DNA of 64,000 bases from Pseudomonadota bacterium (GCA_020161615.1 JAIUPD010000008.1:186001-250000), one strand, 5' to 3'; numbered from the stretch's first letter, positions 37,230 through 46,138 are shown. Made by a program: numbers and translations. Notes: a model not told the origin generated them from the sequence alone.

Positions 37230-38315
37230 ATGTCGCTCAGCCTTGTCCGCCTCACCCTCTCGCGCTTTCGCTCGCATCCGCGGGCCGATCTGGCCTTCGA
37301 CGGGCGGGTTGTGGTGCTGTACGGCGACAACGGCGCGGGCAAGACCAACCTGCTGGAGGCCATCTCGCTGTTGTCGCCCGGCCGCGGCCTGCGCCGGGCC
37401 GCGCCCGAGGAATTGGGCGCCCAGCCCGCGGGCCTGGGCTGGAAGATCGGGGCCGAGATCGACCATCGGGGCACCGGGCATGAGATCGAGACCGCCGCCG
37501 CCCCCGGCCAGCCGCGCAGCGTGCGGATCGACGGCAAGGCGGCGGCGCAATCGGCGCTGGGGCGTCTGGCGCCGATGCTGTGGCTCACGCCCGCCATGGA
37601 CCGGCTCTGGATCGAGGGGGCCGAGGGGCGGCGGCGCTTTCTCGACCGGCTGGTGCTGGGCTTCCAGCCCGACCATGCCGAGGCCTCGCTTGCCTATGAC
37701 AAGGCGATGCGCGAACGAAACCGCCTGCTGCGCGAGGGCGTGACCGATGCCCGCTGGTACGCCGCGCTGGAGGCGCAGATGGCCGATGCGGGCGCCCGCG
37801 TGACCGAAGCGCGGCTGGCGACGCTCGACCGTCTCGCCGCGGCGCAGGACCCGGACAGCCCTTTCCCTCAGCCCGACCTGACGCTGGCGGACGACAGTCC
37901 CGAGGATCTGGCCACCGCGCTGGCCGAGAACCGGCGCCGGGATCTTTCGGCCGGGCGCACGCTGGTCGGGCCGCATCGCGCCGACCTCGCCGCGCTCTGG
38001 GCGGCGCGGGGGCGGGTGGCGGCGCAATGTTCGACCGGCGAGCAGAAGGCGCTCCTGATTTCCACTTTGCTGGCCCATGCCAGGGCGCTGCACGCCGACC
38101 GGGGCCATGCGCCCTTCCTGCTGCTGGACGAGGTGGCGGCGCATCTCGACGACGGACGGCGCACGGCACTGTATGACGCGCTCTGCGCCATGGGGGTGCA
38201 GGCCTTCCTGACCGGCACCGGGCCTGAACTCTTCACCCCCCTCGGCGCGCGGGCGCAGGCCTTCCGGCTGGGCGAAACCGCCGGGGAAACCCACCTGACG
38301 GAGACTGAGCTATGA
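37230..38315 (+). CDS. recF: DNA replication and repair protein RecF
   Basis: ATPase that guides RecA loading at single-strand gaps with RecO and RecR. The 361-residue protein has the Walker A VVLYGDNGAGKTNLLEAISL near residue 35, a QxR-type region, and a signature/Walker B region LRGHTLVGPHRAD-like (AGRTLVGPHRADLAA), then CSTGEQKALLISTLLA and FLLLDEVAAHLDDGRR. Length is standard. In many bacteria recF sits between dnaN and gyrB, whereas here it is about 10 kb from dnaN and 17 kb from gyrB. Its stop overlaps the VOC gene start. Confidence 0.94.
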   Translation: MSLSLVRLTLSRFRSHPRADLAFDGRVVVLYGDNGAGKTNLLEAISLLSPGRGLRRAAPEELGAQPAGLGWKIGAEIDHRGTGHEIETAAAPGQPRSVRIDGKAAAQSALGRLAPMLWLTPAMDRLWIEGAEGRRRFLDRLVLGFQPDHAEASLAYDKAMRERNRLLREGVTDARWYAALEAQMADAGARVTEARLATLDRLAAAQDPDSPFPQPDLTLADDSPEDLATALAENRRRDLSAGRTLVGPHRADLAALWAARGRVAAQCSTGEQKALLISTLLAHARALHADRGHAPFLLLDEVAAHLDDGRRTALYDALCAMGVQAFLTGTGPELFTPLGARAQAFRLGETAGETHLTETEL

Positions 38316-38728
38316 AATCGCAACGCATCACCCTGGTCACGCTGGGCGTGGCCGATCTGGAACGCGCCCGCGCCTTCTATGCCGCGCTGGGCTGGGAGCC
38401 GCAGGAAACCAATCCCGGGGTGATCTTCTACGACCTCGGCGGGATGAAGATGGGCCTCTTCGGCCTCGACCCGCTGGCCGAAGATCAGGGCAGGAAGGGT
38501 GCCGCGCTGGGCACCGGGGCGATGACGCTGGCGCAGAATTTCGACAGCCGCGAGGCGGTGGACGCGGCTTTCGCCCAGGCGCTGGCCGCTGGCGCCACGG
38601 TGCTGAAGGCGCCCGAGGCGGTCTTCTGGGGCGGGTATTCCGGCTATTATGCCGATCCTGACGGGCATGTCTGGGAGCTGGCGCATAACCCGTTCTGGCC
38701 GCTCGACGCCGAGGGGCACCTGGCCTAG
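38312..38728 (+). CDS. VOC/glyoxalase superfamily protein
   Basis: A 138-residue vicinal-oxygen-chelate protein with two beta-alpha-beta-beta-beta modules: RITLVTLGVADLERARAFYA in the first and SGYYADPDGHVWELAHNPFW in the second (DPDGHVWE is a typical VOC end). Some members isomerise or bind small ligands, others are resistance proteins. The exact role is unknown. ATGA overlap with recF means it is co-translated, an arrangement I cannot explain functionally. Confidence 0.85.
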   Translation: MKSQRITLVTLGVADLERARAFYAALGWEPQETNPGVIFYDLGGMKMGLFGLDPLAEDQGRKGAALGTGAMTLAQNFDSREAVDAAFAQALAAGATVLKAPEAVFWGGYSGYYADPDGHVWELAHNPFWPLDAEGHLA

Positions 38729-38757
38729 GCTGAGGGCAGCGGCAGGGCAGGGGCGGG

Positions 38758-39780
38758 ATGCGCCGGACACGGAAATGGTGGCTCGATTACCTTTGGCGCC
38801 GCAAGCGCCAGCTCCGGCTGGCCCGGGCCCTGCGCAAGCGGCGTGAGCTGACCGCGCTGGTGGACCGGACCGAGGCGATTGCCAAAGGCGACGTGCTGGC
38901 CTTCACCACGCTTCGCAACGAGATCCAGCGCCTGCCGCATTTCCTGACCCACTATCGGGCGCTGGGCGTGCGGCATTTCCTGATCGTCGACAACGACAGC
39001 GACGACGGCAGCCGCGATTTCCTGGCCGATCAGCCGGACGTCTCGCTCTGGCACACCGGCGCCAGCTACCGCGCCGCGCGCTTCGGGGTCGACTGGATGC
39101 AAGGGCTTCTGGCGCGCCATGGCCGGGGCCATTGGTGCCTCAGCGTCGATGCCGACGAATTGCTGGTCTATCCCCATCACGACACCCGCCCGCTGCCCGC
39201 GCTGTGCGATTTCCTCGATAGCGAGGGCGAGGTGGCCTTCGGCGCGCTGATGCTGGACCTCTATCCCAAGGGGCCGCTCGATCAGGTCGCCTATCGCCCC
39301 GGTCAGGACCCGGTCGAGGTTCTGGGCTGGTACGACCGCGCCAATTACACGATCACCCGCAAGCCCGATACCAAGGCGCTGTGGATTCAGGGTGGGCCCC
39401 GGTCGCGGGCCTTCTTCGCCGATCAACCGGAACGCGGGCCGACGCTGGCCAAGATCCCGCTGGTGAAATGGCATTGGCGCTATGTCTATCTCAATTCGAC
39501 GCATGTGCTTTTGCCCCGGACGCTGAACGGCGTCTATGACACGGACGGGGGCGAGAAATTGTCCGGCGTGCTGCTGCACACGAAATTCCTGCCCGGCATC
39601 GGGGCCAGATCGGCCGAGGAAAAGACCCGCCGCCAGCATTTCGGCGATCCCGGGGTGTTCGATCCCTATTACGACGCGCTGATTGCCGCGCCCGACCTCT
39701 GGACGCCGCATTCCACCCCCTATCGCGGCTGGCGTGCGCTCGAGGCCGAGGGGCTGATGTCGCGCGGCCGCTGGGGATGA
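38758..39780 (+). CDS. Glycosyltransferase (Glyco_tranf_2_4 type), copy A
   Basis: A 340-residue GT-A-like protein without signal peptide; basic N-terminus (RRTRKWWLDYLWRRKRQLRL). It reads LAFTTLRNEIQRLPHFLTHY, then LGVRHFLIVDNDSDDGSRDF with an acidic DxD-like DNDS, GHWCLSVDADELLVYP with DADE as metal-binding motif, and WIQGGPRSRAFF then VKWHWRYVYLNSTHVLLP, a combination found in the glycosyltransferase group often named DUF23/GT92-like. It is a clear paralogue of the gene at 41444 (same motifs, same order and length). Sugar and acceptor unknown; probably cell-surface glycan. Confidence 0.8.
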   Translation: MRRTRKWWLDYLWRRKRQLRLARALRKRRELTALVDRTEAIAKGDVLAFTTLRNEIQRLPHFLTHYRALGVRHFLIVDNDSDDGSRDFLADQPDVSLWHTGASYRAARFGVDWMQGLLARHGRGHWCLSVDADELLVYPHHDTRPLPALCDFLDSEGEVAFGALMLDLYPKGPLDQVAYRPGQDPVEVLGWYDRANYTITRKPDTKALWIQGGPRSRAFFADQPERGPTLAKIPLVKWHWRYVYLNSTHVLLPRTLNGVYDTDGGEKLSGVLLHTKFLPGIGARSAEEKTRRQHFGDPGVFDPYYDALIAAPDLWTPHSTPYRGWRALEAEGLMSRGRWG

Positions 39781-40141
39781 AAGCCGGCCCTGCCGCGCTG
39801 CTGACAGGGGTGGATGCCGGCGCAGATGTCCGGGGCAAGGCTGCTTTCGGGCGCCGGACCGTGTGATTCGCCATCGCGGCCCGCGCAACCCGGGATGGAA
39901 AGGGCAACTGAATTGCCCGCAATCCGGTCGCGCGCCCTGACGGCGACAGCACCCCGAACGCGCCTGTTCGTGACAAGTTCACGCAACGTCAACCTGAATC
40001 TCCGCCGAAGAGACGCTGCGGGGTCAATTCCGGTTGATCGCTTCCGGCAGTTCCGGGACGATTTTTGATGAGCGGCGGGGTCTGCATCGCTTGCACCACC
40101 ATCCCGCGCGCTCGTCAGAGCAAATCCTGGGGGGGATAGCC
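39781..40141. other. 361-bp intergenic region, no gene found
   Basis: No coding frame with a plausible start or family match. It holds a short hairpin gggcaa-ctgaa-ttgccc (39902-39918) without a T-run and ends with the ribosome-binding site GGGGGGAT of the next gene. Likely the promoter region of the beta-barrel gene at 40142; I cannot place -35/-10 boxes. Confidence 0.5.
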
Positions 40142-41290
40142 ATGAAAAACGGAACCTGCGATCGGTGGAGGCCCATTCATTCCTGTGCGGCGGCGGCGGG
40201 GGCGGCCGCGTTTTTCCTGGCGGGCACCGGCACCGCCCGCGCGGATTACCTGGAGGTCTGCCGCGATGCTCAGGCGAGGGGTGAGGTGCTGGACCAATCC
40301 TGCACCGAGGCGCTGCGCCGCGAAGAAGATCGGCAATCCTTCGGGCTATCGCTCGGCACCAGCCAGTACACGCTGGGACCCCGCGCGTTTCTGGCGCGCG
40401 AGAATCTGGGGACCAACGTGCTGGAACTCGGTATCGCCAGGCCCGGCAGCCATGTGCGGACCAACACCTATGGGCTGGAGTATTCGAGCGACGGCTTCTC
40501 GCCCTTCGGTCTGTCGTCCAGTTCGTCCCTGCCCTTCGGCGGCGAGGTCTGGCGGATCTTTGGCAGCCTGATGTGGTCCGAGGGCAGCGCCAATACCTTT
40601 TTCCCGACCATCGACCCGGGCGCGGGGCATGGCCTGGGCATCCCGGGCATCAACGGCGGTGCCAGCGGGATCTTCCTGCCGGTCAATCCGCAGAACACCG
40701 TGGTCGATGCCGAGCACCGGGTCGAGATCCGCTGGGGGCAGGTCGACCTGAACCTCGGTTTCGCGACGGATGACAACCTCTATACCCCGGACTTCCACGT
40801 CGGTCTGCGCTACAGCGACCTCGACCAGCGGGAACGATTCGGCGGCGACATTCCGGGATACGGGGCCGGATCGGGGTTCCAGTATCAGTTCCACACGGAA
40901 ACCCGTGCTGTCGGCATCCATGCCGGCTTTTCGGGCGCGGTGCCGTTGCGCAGCAACGATTCCTGGGACGTTGCGCTGCGCTATGCCGGGGAATTCGGCG
41001 TCGCGCGCATCGCGGGCGACGGGTTCGCCCAGCTGGAGAATTACGGCACGCTGGCGGTCGTCCCGCCATCGAGCAACACCTTCGACATTTCGGGCTACGG
41101 AGCCTATGCCTCGTTGCAGGCCTCGCTCGAGGCGCGTTTCAACGAGCGGTTCTCGGCCCAGCTTGGCGTGCGGTATGACCTCCGCCCCTGGGGCGCAGGT
41201 TTCTCGGGGGATGGGACAAACCCGTTCACCATGCAGTTCCAGGACATGCAGGTCGTGACGGCCTTCCTGGGCGCACGCGTGCGGTTCTGA
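40142..41290 (+). CDS. Predicted outer-membrane beta-barrel protein
   Basis: A 382-residue exported protein. The N-terminal stretch includes AAAAGAAAFFLAGTGTARAD as signal peptide. The mature part begins with a Cys-bearing DYLEVCRDAQARGEVLDQSC segment, then alternating amphipathic strands (FGLSLGTSQYTLGPR, GIHAGFSGAVPLRSNDSWDV, ALRYAGEFGVARIAG) and ends VVTAFLGARVRF, a terminal Phe as required by the BAM insertion machinery. Length suits a 14-18 strand barrel. It lies between two paralogous glycosyltransferase genes. Porin, adhesin or polysaccharide channel are all possible; no named family recognised. Confidence 0.72.
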   Translation: MKNGTCDRWRPIHSCAAAAGAAAFFLAGTGTARADYLEVCRDAQARGEVLDQSCTEALRREEDRQSFGLSLGTSQYTLGPRAFLARENLGTNVLELGIARPGSHVRTNTYGLEYSSDGFSPFGLSSSSSLPFGGEVWRIFGSLMWSEGSANTFFPTIDPGAGHGLGIPGINGGASGIFLPVNPQNTVVDAEHRVEIRWGQVDLNLGFATDDNLYTPDFHVGLRYSDLDQRERFGGDIPGYGAGSGFQYQFHTETRAVGIHAGFSGAVPLRSNDSWDVALRYAGEFGVARIAGDGFAQLENYGTLAVVPPSSNTFDISGYGAYASLQASLEARFNERFSAQLGVRYDLRPWGAGFSGDGTNPFTMQFQDMQVVTAFLGARVRF

Positions 41291-41443
41291 GACCGGCCAC
41301 AGGTCGAGCAGGCGCGCCGGTCGTTCCGGCCCGCCTGCCGATGGCCCCTGCGCGGCCCGCCGGGCACCCGGACTGAAAGTTTTCGGTTTGATCCTGATTC
41401 GCTCTCCGGTATTTTCGGGGGAAATCCCTTAGGGACGGGCAGT

Positions 41444-42454
41444 TTGGGCATCCTCACCTCATATCGGCTGCGGCTGATGCGCCGGCGCTGGAAAATCCGC
41501 GCGCGGCTGAAAGGGCGTGAGTTGCAGCCCTTGGCCGAGCGCACCGGCCAGATCGGCAAGAACGCCATCCTGCTCTTCGCCACGCTCAGGAACGAGAAGC
41601 CGCGCCTTGCCTGGTTCCTGCAGTATTACCGCGCGCTGGGCGTGGAGCATTTTCTCTTTGTCGACAACGGCTCGGAGGATGGCTCGGCCGAATACCTCGC
41701 CGGTCAGCCCGATGCCTCCGTCTGGCGGGCCGAGGCGAGCTACAAGGCCTCGCGCTTTGGCATGGACTGGATGAACGGGCTGCTCCGGCGCTACGGGCAC
41801 GGGCATTGGGCGCTGACCGTCGATGTGGACGAGTTCTTCCTCTATCCCCATTGCGACACCCGCCCGCTCCGGGCGCTGACCGATTGGCTGGACGACGCCG
41901 GGCTGCGCAGCTTCGGCACGCTGCTGCTCGATGTCTATCCCAAGGGGCCGGTCGGCGATCAGCCCTGTCTCGAGGGGCAGAATCCGCTGGAAATCGCCAG
42001 CTGGTTCGATAGCGGTAATTACACGATTACCCGCAACCACCGCTTCCGCAACCTCTGGATCCAGGGCGGCCCCCGGGCGCGGGGCTATTTCGCCGATCAG
42101 CCCCGGGCCGCGCCTGCGCTGAACAAGGTGCCCCTGGTCAAATGGCACCGCAGCTTCGTCTATGTCAGCTCCACCCACATGCTGCTGCCGCGCGGCCTGA
42201 ACCTGACCTATGACACGCTGGGGGGCGAAAAGGCCTCGGGCTGCCTGCTGCACGCGAAATTCCTGGCCACGCTCAGTGACAAGGTGCGCGAGGAGATGGC
42301 GCGCGGCCAGCATTATGCCGAAAGCCGCGAATATCAGGCCTATGCCAGCGGGATCGCCGATCGCACCGACCTCTGGACCAAATGGTCCGAACGCTTCATC
42401 AACTGGCGGCAGTTGGAAATCATGGGGCTGATGTCGAAAGGAAACTGGGCGTGA
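41444..42454 (+). CDS. Glycosyltransferase (Glyco_tranf_2_4 type), copy B
   Basis: A 336-residue paralogue of the enzyme encoded at 38758, with the same succession of motifs: ILLFATLRNEKPRLAWFLQY, LGVEHFLFVDNGSEDGSAEY, GHWALTVDVDEFFLYP, RNLWIQGGPRARGYFADQ and VKWHRSFVYVSSTHMLLPRG. Here the metal-binding DADE of copy A reads DVDE, so both acidic residues persist. The start is a TTG at 41444 with AGGGA about 8 bases upstream; the next ATG, at 41477, is an alternative. Its stop overlaps the GT14 gene start (GTGA), so it belongs to an operon with the next two genes. Confidence 0.8.
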   Translation: MGILTSYRLRLMRRRWKIRARLKGRELQPLAERTGQIGKNAILLFATLRNEKPRLAWFLQYYRALGVEHFLFVDNGSEDGSAEYLAGQPDASVWRAEASYKASRFGMDWMNGLLRRYGHGHWALTVDVDEFFLYPHCDTRPLRALTDWLDDAGLRSFGTLLLDVYPKGPVGDQPCLEGQNPLEIASWFDSGNYTITRNHRFRNLWIQGGPRARGYFADQPRAAPALNKVPLVKWHRSFVYVSSTHMLLPRGLNLTYDTLGGEKASGCLLHAKFLATLSDKVREEMARGQHYAESREYQAYASGIADRTDLWTKWSERFINWRQLEIMGLMSKGNWA

Positions 42455-44145
42455 GCGCGCGGCTGGGCTTCATCATGCTGGTGCATACGGCGCTGGACCG
42501 CGCCGCCGACGTCGTGCGTTTTGTCGCCGCGACCGGCAGCCCCGTGGTGATCCATGTCGATGCCTCGACCCCACCCGCCCAGCGCGAGGGGCTGCTGCAG
42601 GCGCTGGCCCATTTGCCGCAGGTGCGGTTCTGCAAGCGGCATCGCTGCGATTGGGGCACCTGGTCGCTGGTCGCCGCGATGCAATCGGCCTCGGAACTGC
42701 TGCTCAGGGATTTTCCGGGGGTTGAACGGGTCTATGCCATGTCCGGGGCCTGCCTGCCGCTCAGGCCGGTGGCCGAGCTTCAGGCCTGGCTGGACCGCCA
42801 CCCCGACGCCGATTTCATCGAATCGGTCAATGTGGCGGATGTGAACTGGACCAAGGGCGGGTTGAACGAGGAACGCTTCACCCTCTGGTTCCCGGTCGGA
42901 TTCAAACGCCGGAAATGGGTCTTCGACCGGCTGGTCGACGCCCAGCGCCTGCTTCACGTGAAACGGGACATCCCCGACGGGATTGTCCCGCATATGGGCA
43001 GTCAATGGTGGTGCCTTACCCGGGAAACGCTGGAGGCGATCCTCAAGGACCCGATGCGCCCGGTCTATGACCGCTATTTCAGGCAGGTCTGGATCCCGGA
43101 CGAGAGCTATTTCCAGACCCTCGTGCGGCTGCATGCGCGGCGGATTGAAAGCCGCTCGCTGACGCTGGGCAAGTTCGACCACCAAGGCAAGCCGCATGTC
43201 TTCTACGACGACCATCTGACGCTGCTGCGCCGCTCCGACTGCTTCATGGCCCGCAAGATCTGGCGCGGGGCCGACCGGCTCTATCAGCATTTCCTGGCCC
43301 CGCGCGAGGCTGCCTCCGATGCCGAGCCCCAGCCCAGCCGCATCGACCGCCATTTCGCCCGCGCCACCGAACAGCGGGTGCGGGGGCGTCCGGGCCTCTA
43401 CATGGCCAGCCGTTTTCCCGTCGCCAACCGCGAGAATGGCAAGACGGCCGAGCCCTATTCGGTGTTCCAGGGCTTCACCGAAGTCTTTCAGGATTTCGAG
43501 GGCTGGCTTTCCGCCGTGGCCAATTGCCGGGTGCACGGCCACCTGTTTGCGCCGCAGAAGGCCCAGTTCGCCGGGCGCGAGCGCCATTTCGCGGGTGGGC
43601 TCAGCGACAGCGCGACGCTGCGCGACTACAACCCGCGCGCGTTTCTCACCAACCTCCTCTGGGCCACGAGGGGTGAACGGCAGTGCTTCCAGTTCGGCCC
43701 CGGCGACACGCAGGGCCGCAAGTTCGACCTTCTGTGGTTCATGGCCACCGATTCCAACGCCCAGATTTCGGTCATTTCCGGCGCCTGGGCGGTGCCGCTC
43801 TACCGCTCGGGCGGGGATTTCGCCCAGTTGAGGCGTGAGGCCGCGCGGCTGCAGCGCATCGAATCCGAGATGATCGAGATCCTTCACGCGCCGCAGACCC
43901 GGGCCCGGATCCGCATCTGGACCATGGCCGAGTTTCTGGAGAACCCGGCCGAGCCGCTGCATACCCTCTTTGACGAGATCGCCCCCCATTCCGCCGCCCG
44001 CCTGATGCGCCTGCCCGATCTGGTGGACCTGACCGGCTTCGGCTCGTTCCTGCAGGAACTGCGCAATCAGGGCATGCAGCCGGTGCTGATGGGCGACTTC
44101 CCGACCACGCCCCTGCCCCCCGATCCCTCGCACCGGATGAAGTGA
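42451..44145 (+). CDS. Core-2/I-branching beta-1,6-N-acetylglucosaminyltransferase-like protein with C-terminal extension
   Basis: A 564-residue protein. Residues 1 to about 290 match the Core-2/I-branching (GT14) family: LGFIMLVHTALDRAADVVRF at the start, VVIHVDAST, RCDWGTWSLVAAMQSASELL and YAMSGACLPLRPVAEL, then MGSQWWCLTRETLEAIL and WIPDESYFQTLV with the expected acidic residues. The remaining 270 residues form a separate domain (from memory DUF5927-like) with FLAPQ/FAPQKAQFAGRERHFAG and TLFDEIAPHSAARLMRLPDL. It overlaps the upstream GT gene (GTGA) and its stop abuts the sulfotransferase start. Could add a beta-1,6 branch to a surface glycan; the bacterial acceptor is unknown. Confidence 0.8.
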   Translation: MSARLGFIMLVHTALDRAADVVRFVAATGSPVVIHVDASTPPAQREGLLQALAHLPQVRFCKRHRCDWGTWSLVAAMQSASELLLRDFPGVERVYAMSGACLPLRPVAELQAWLDRHPDADFIESVNVADVNWTKGGLNEERFTLWFPVGFKRRKWVFDRLVDAQRLLHVKRDIPDGIVPHMGSQWWCLTRETLEAILKDPMRPVYDRYFRQVWIPDESYFQTLVRLHARRIESRSLTLGKFDHQGKPHVFYDDHLTLLRRSDCFMARKIWRGADRLYQHFLAPREAASDAEPQPSRIDRHFARATEQRVRGRPGLYMASRFPVANRENGKTAEPYSVFQGFTEVFQDFEGWLSAVANCRVHGHLFAPQKAQFAGRERHFAGGLSDSATLRDYNPRAFLTNLLWATRGERQCFQFGPGDTQGRKFDLLWFMATDSNAQISVISGAWAVPLYRSGGDFAQLRREAARLQRIESEMIEILHAPQTRARIRIWTMAEFLENPAEPLHTLFDEIAPHSAARLMRLPDLVDLTGFGSFLQELRNQGMQPVLMGDFPTTPLPPDPSHRMK

Positions 44146-45509
44146 TGGCTTTCGACTATTTCGTGGTTCTGGCCGAGATGCGCACGGGCTCGAACCTCCT
44201 GGAATCGAACCTGAACGCCTTCGAGGGGATCGAATGCCATGGCGAGATCTTCAACCCCGGGTTCATCAACACGCCGGGCACCGAAAGCTACAAGGGCATC
44301 ACCTTTGCCGAGCGCGAGGCCGATCCCTGGCGCCTGATGATGGCGGTGCGGCAGGGGGTGCGGATGCCGGGGTTTCGCCTGTTCCACGACCATGACCGCC
44401 GGATCTGGGACCATGTGCTGGCCGATACCGCCTGCGCCAAGGTCATCCTGACCCGCAACCCGCTGGACAGCTATGTCTCGCGCAAGATCGCCGCCGCCAC
44501 GAACCAGTGGAAGCTGGGCGATGTAAAGAACCGCCGGCAGGTGCAGGTCCCCTTCGTCGCCGCCGAGTTCGAGGAGCATCTGTCGCGCCTGCAGGCCACC
44601 CAGATCGAGATCCTGAACACCTTGCAACGCAGCGGCCAGACGGCCTTCTACATCGGCTATGACGATGCCAACGATCTGGATGTGCTGAACGGCCTCGCGC
44701 GTTGGCTGGGGGTGCCCGCGCGCATCGCCGATCTGCCCCGGGCGCTGAAAAAGCAGAACCCCGAACCGCTGGAGCAGAAGCTCACCAACCCGGCCGAGGT
44801 CGCCAAGGCCCTGGCGCGCATCGACCGCTTCGATCTGGGCCGGACCCCGAATTTCGAGACCCGGCGCGGCCCGCTGCTGCCCGCGATCCAGGCCGGGGCA
44901 CGGACACCGCTGCTCTTCCTGCCGCTCAGGGCCGCGCCCGAGGCCAGCGTCATCGACTGGCTGCGCGCGCTGGATGGCGCCGCGCCTGAAAGCGGGTTCG
45001 ACGAGGGGCGGCTCGACCGCTGGCGGCAGGCGCATCCGGGCTTCCGGTCCTTCACCGTGCTCCGCCACCCGCTGCGCCGCGCCCATGCGGCCTTTGCCCG
45101 GGTGCGCGACAGCGGCGACTTCACCCCGGTGCGCGAGCATCTGGCGCGGCTTTACGGCGTCGATCTGGTGGCCTCGCCCGATCCCGCGACCGCCTTCAAG
45201 GCCTATCTGAACTTCTGCCGGGCCTCGATCCAGGGGCAGACCGGGTTGCAACCCTGGCCCCTCTGGGCGACGCAGGCCGCGCAGTTGCAGGGATACGGCG
45301 CGGTGATCCAGCCCGACCTGATACTGCGGGACGAGGATCTGGCCCAGGACCTGCCGGCCTTGGCCCGCCGCCAGGGGCATGCCGCGCCCCCGGCCCCGCA
45401 GCCAGAGCCCGATACCGGCCTTGGCGCGATTCTCGATGACGAAATGCAAAGGCTCTGCCGCGCGGCCTATGGGCGCGACTACGACAGGTTCGGCTTCGAC
45501 GATCTGTGA
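44145..45509 (+). CDS. Sulfotransferase with duplicated domain
   Basis: A 454-residue protein that probably transfers sulfate from PAPS to a glycan. The first half has the PAPS 5'-phosphosulfate loop RTGSNLL (13-19) and the 3'-phosphate motif ILTRNPLDSYVS (about 101-112), as in Stf0/nodulation-type sulfotransferases. The second half repeats the layout in degenerate form: FLPLRAAPEASVIDWL (258-273) sits where a PAPS loop would be but lacks its Gly/Thr pattern, while FTVLRHPLRRAHAAF (303 on) resembles the 3'-phosphate segment. A GTG three bases earlier is an alternative start. Last gene of the GT operon, so the glycan is probably both branched and sulfated (inference). Confidence 0.72.
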   Translation: MAFDYFVVLAEMRTGSNLLESNLNAFEGIECHGEIFNPGFINTPGTESYKGITFAEREADPWRLMMAVRQGVRMPGFRLFHDHDRRIWDHVLADTACAKVILTRNPLDSYVSRKIAAATNQWKLGDVKNRRQVQVPFVAAEFEEHLSRLQATQIEILNTLQRSGQTAFYIGYDDANDLDVLNGLARWLGVPARIADLPRALKKQNPEPLEQKLTNPAEVAKALARIDRFDLGRTPNFETRRGPLLPAIQAGARTPLLFLPLRAAPEASVIDWLRALDGAAPESGFDEGRLDRWRQAHPGFRSFTVLRHPLRRAHAAFARVRDSGDFTPVREHLARLYGVDLVASPDPATAFKAYLNFCRASIQGQTGLQPWPLWATQAAQLQGYGAVIQPDLILRDEDLAQDLPALARRQGHAAPPAPQPEPDTGLGAILDDEMQRLCRAAYGRDYDRFGFDDL

Positions 45510-45517
45510 GGAAAACG

Positions 45518-45554
45518 AGATGGGGGGCTCACGGTTTCCCGGAACCCCCCATCT
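45518..45554 (+). terminator. Hairpin after the sulfotransferase gene
   Basis: A 10-bp stem (agatgggggg / ccccccatct) with a 17-base loop, 9 bases after the stop. No T-run follows, so it may stabilise mRNA or end transcription only weakly. Confidence 0.45.
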
Positions 45555-45658
45555 TCCCACGTGCCCTTCGCACCACACGTAGAAACGGATATGTCCCGGA
45601 CCATCCTGGCCCACGAACACAGCCTGCCACGTGAGGGGCGTTCAGGCAAAAGGATTAC

Positions 45659-45685
45659 GCGCGGCATTTGTCGCGAATGCCGCGC
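45659..45685 (-). terminator. Probable terminator of the DUF2853 gene
   Basis: A 10-bp stem gcgcggcatt / aatgccgcgc with a 7-base loop, 10 bases beyond the DUF2853 stop; on the reverse strand it is followed by GTAATCCTTTTG, a weak T-tract. Confidence 0.55.
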
Positions 45686-45694
45686 AGCCGATCC

Positions 45695-46036
45695 TCAGGC
45701 GTAGACCGCCTCTTTGCCGAAATGCTTGCACAGCATGTAATAGACCACGGCGCGATACTTGTTGCGCTCGGACTTGCCATAGGTGGCGATCACCGCGTCG
45801 ATCGCTTCGTCCAGCTTCGGCCCATCGGTCAGGCCCAGCTTCTTGATCAGGTACTTTTCCTTGACGGTGGCGATCTCGCTCGGCTGGCTCGCTGCCACGG
45901 TCGCCGAGTCGGCGTCATAGATCGACGGGCCGCAGCCGATCGTCACTTTCGTCAGCAGCGCCATATCCGGTTCCATCCCGCATTTGTTGCGCAGGTCATC
46001 GGCGTATTTGGCGATCAGATCGTCGCGGCGTCCCAT
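45695..46036 (-). CDS. DUF2853 family protein
   Basis: A 113-residue soluble helical protein, MGRRDDLIAKYADDLRNKCG at the start, VTIGCGPSIYDADSATV in the middle and RNKYRAVVYYMLCKHFGKEA at the end, all close to the DUF2853 family pattern. Function unknown; structures in the family show a helical dimer. Start ATG 46036 gives the family length; a longer frame upstream is not supported. Convergent with the glycan operon. Confidence 0.85.
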   Translation of the reverse strand: MGRRDDLIAKYADDLRNKCGMEPDMALLTKVTIGCGPSIYDADSATVAASQPSEIATVKEKYLIKKLGLTDGPKLDEAIDAVIATYGKSERNKYRAVVYYMLCKHFGKEAVYA

Positions 46037-46138
46037 CGTTCGTTGTCTCCCTGAGAATGTGCCTTCTTCGGCGGAAACCATACGAACCGCTTGGTCCCCG
46101 CCGCAAGCATAAACCGCGGCGGGGCAGGCAATTGGCGC

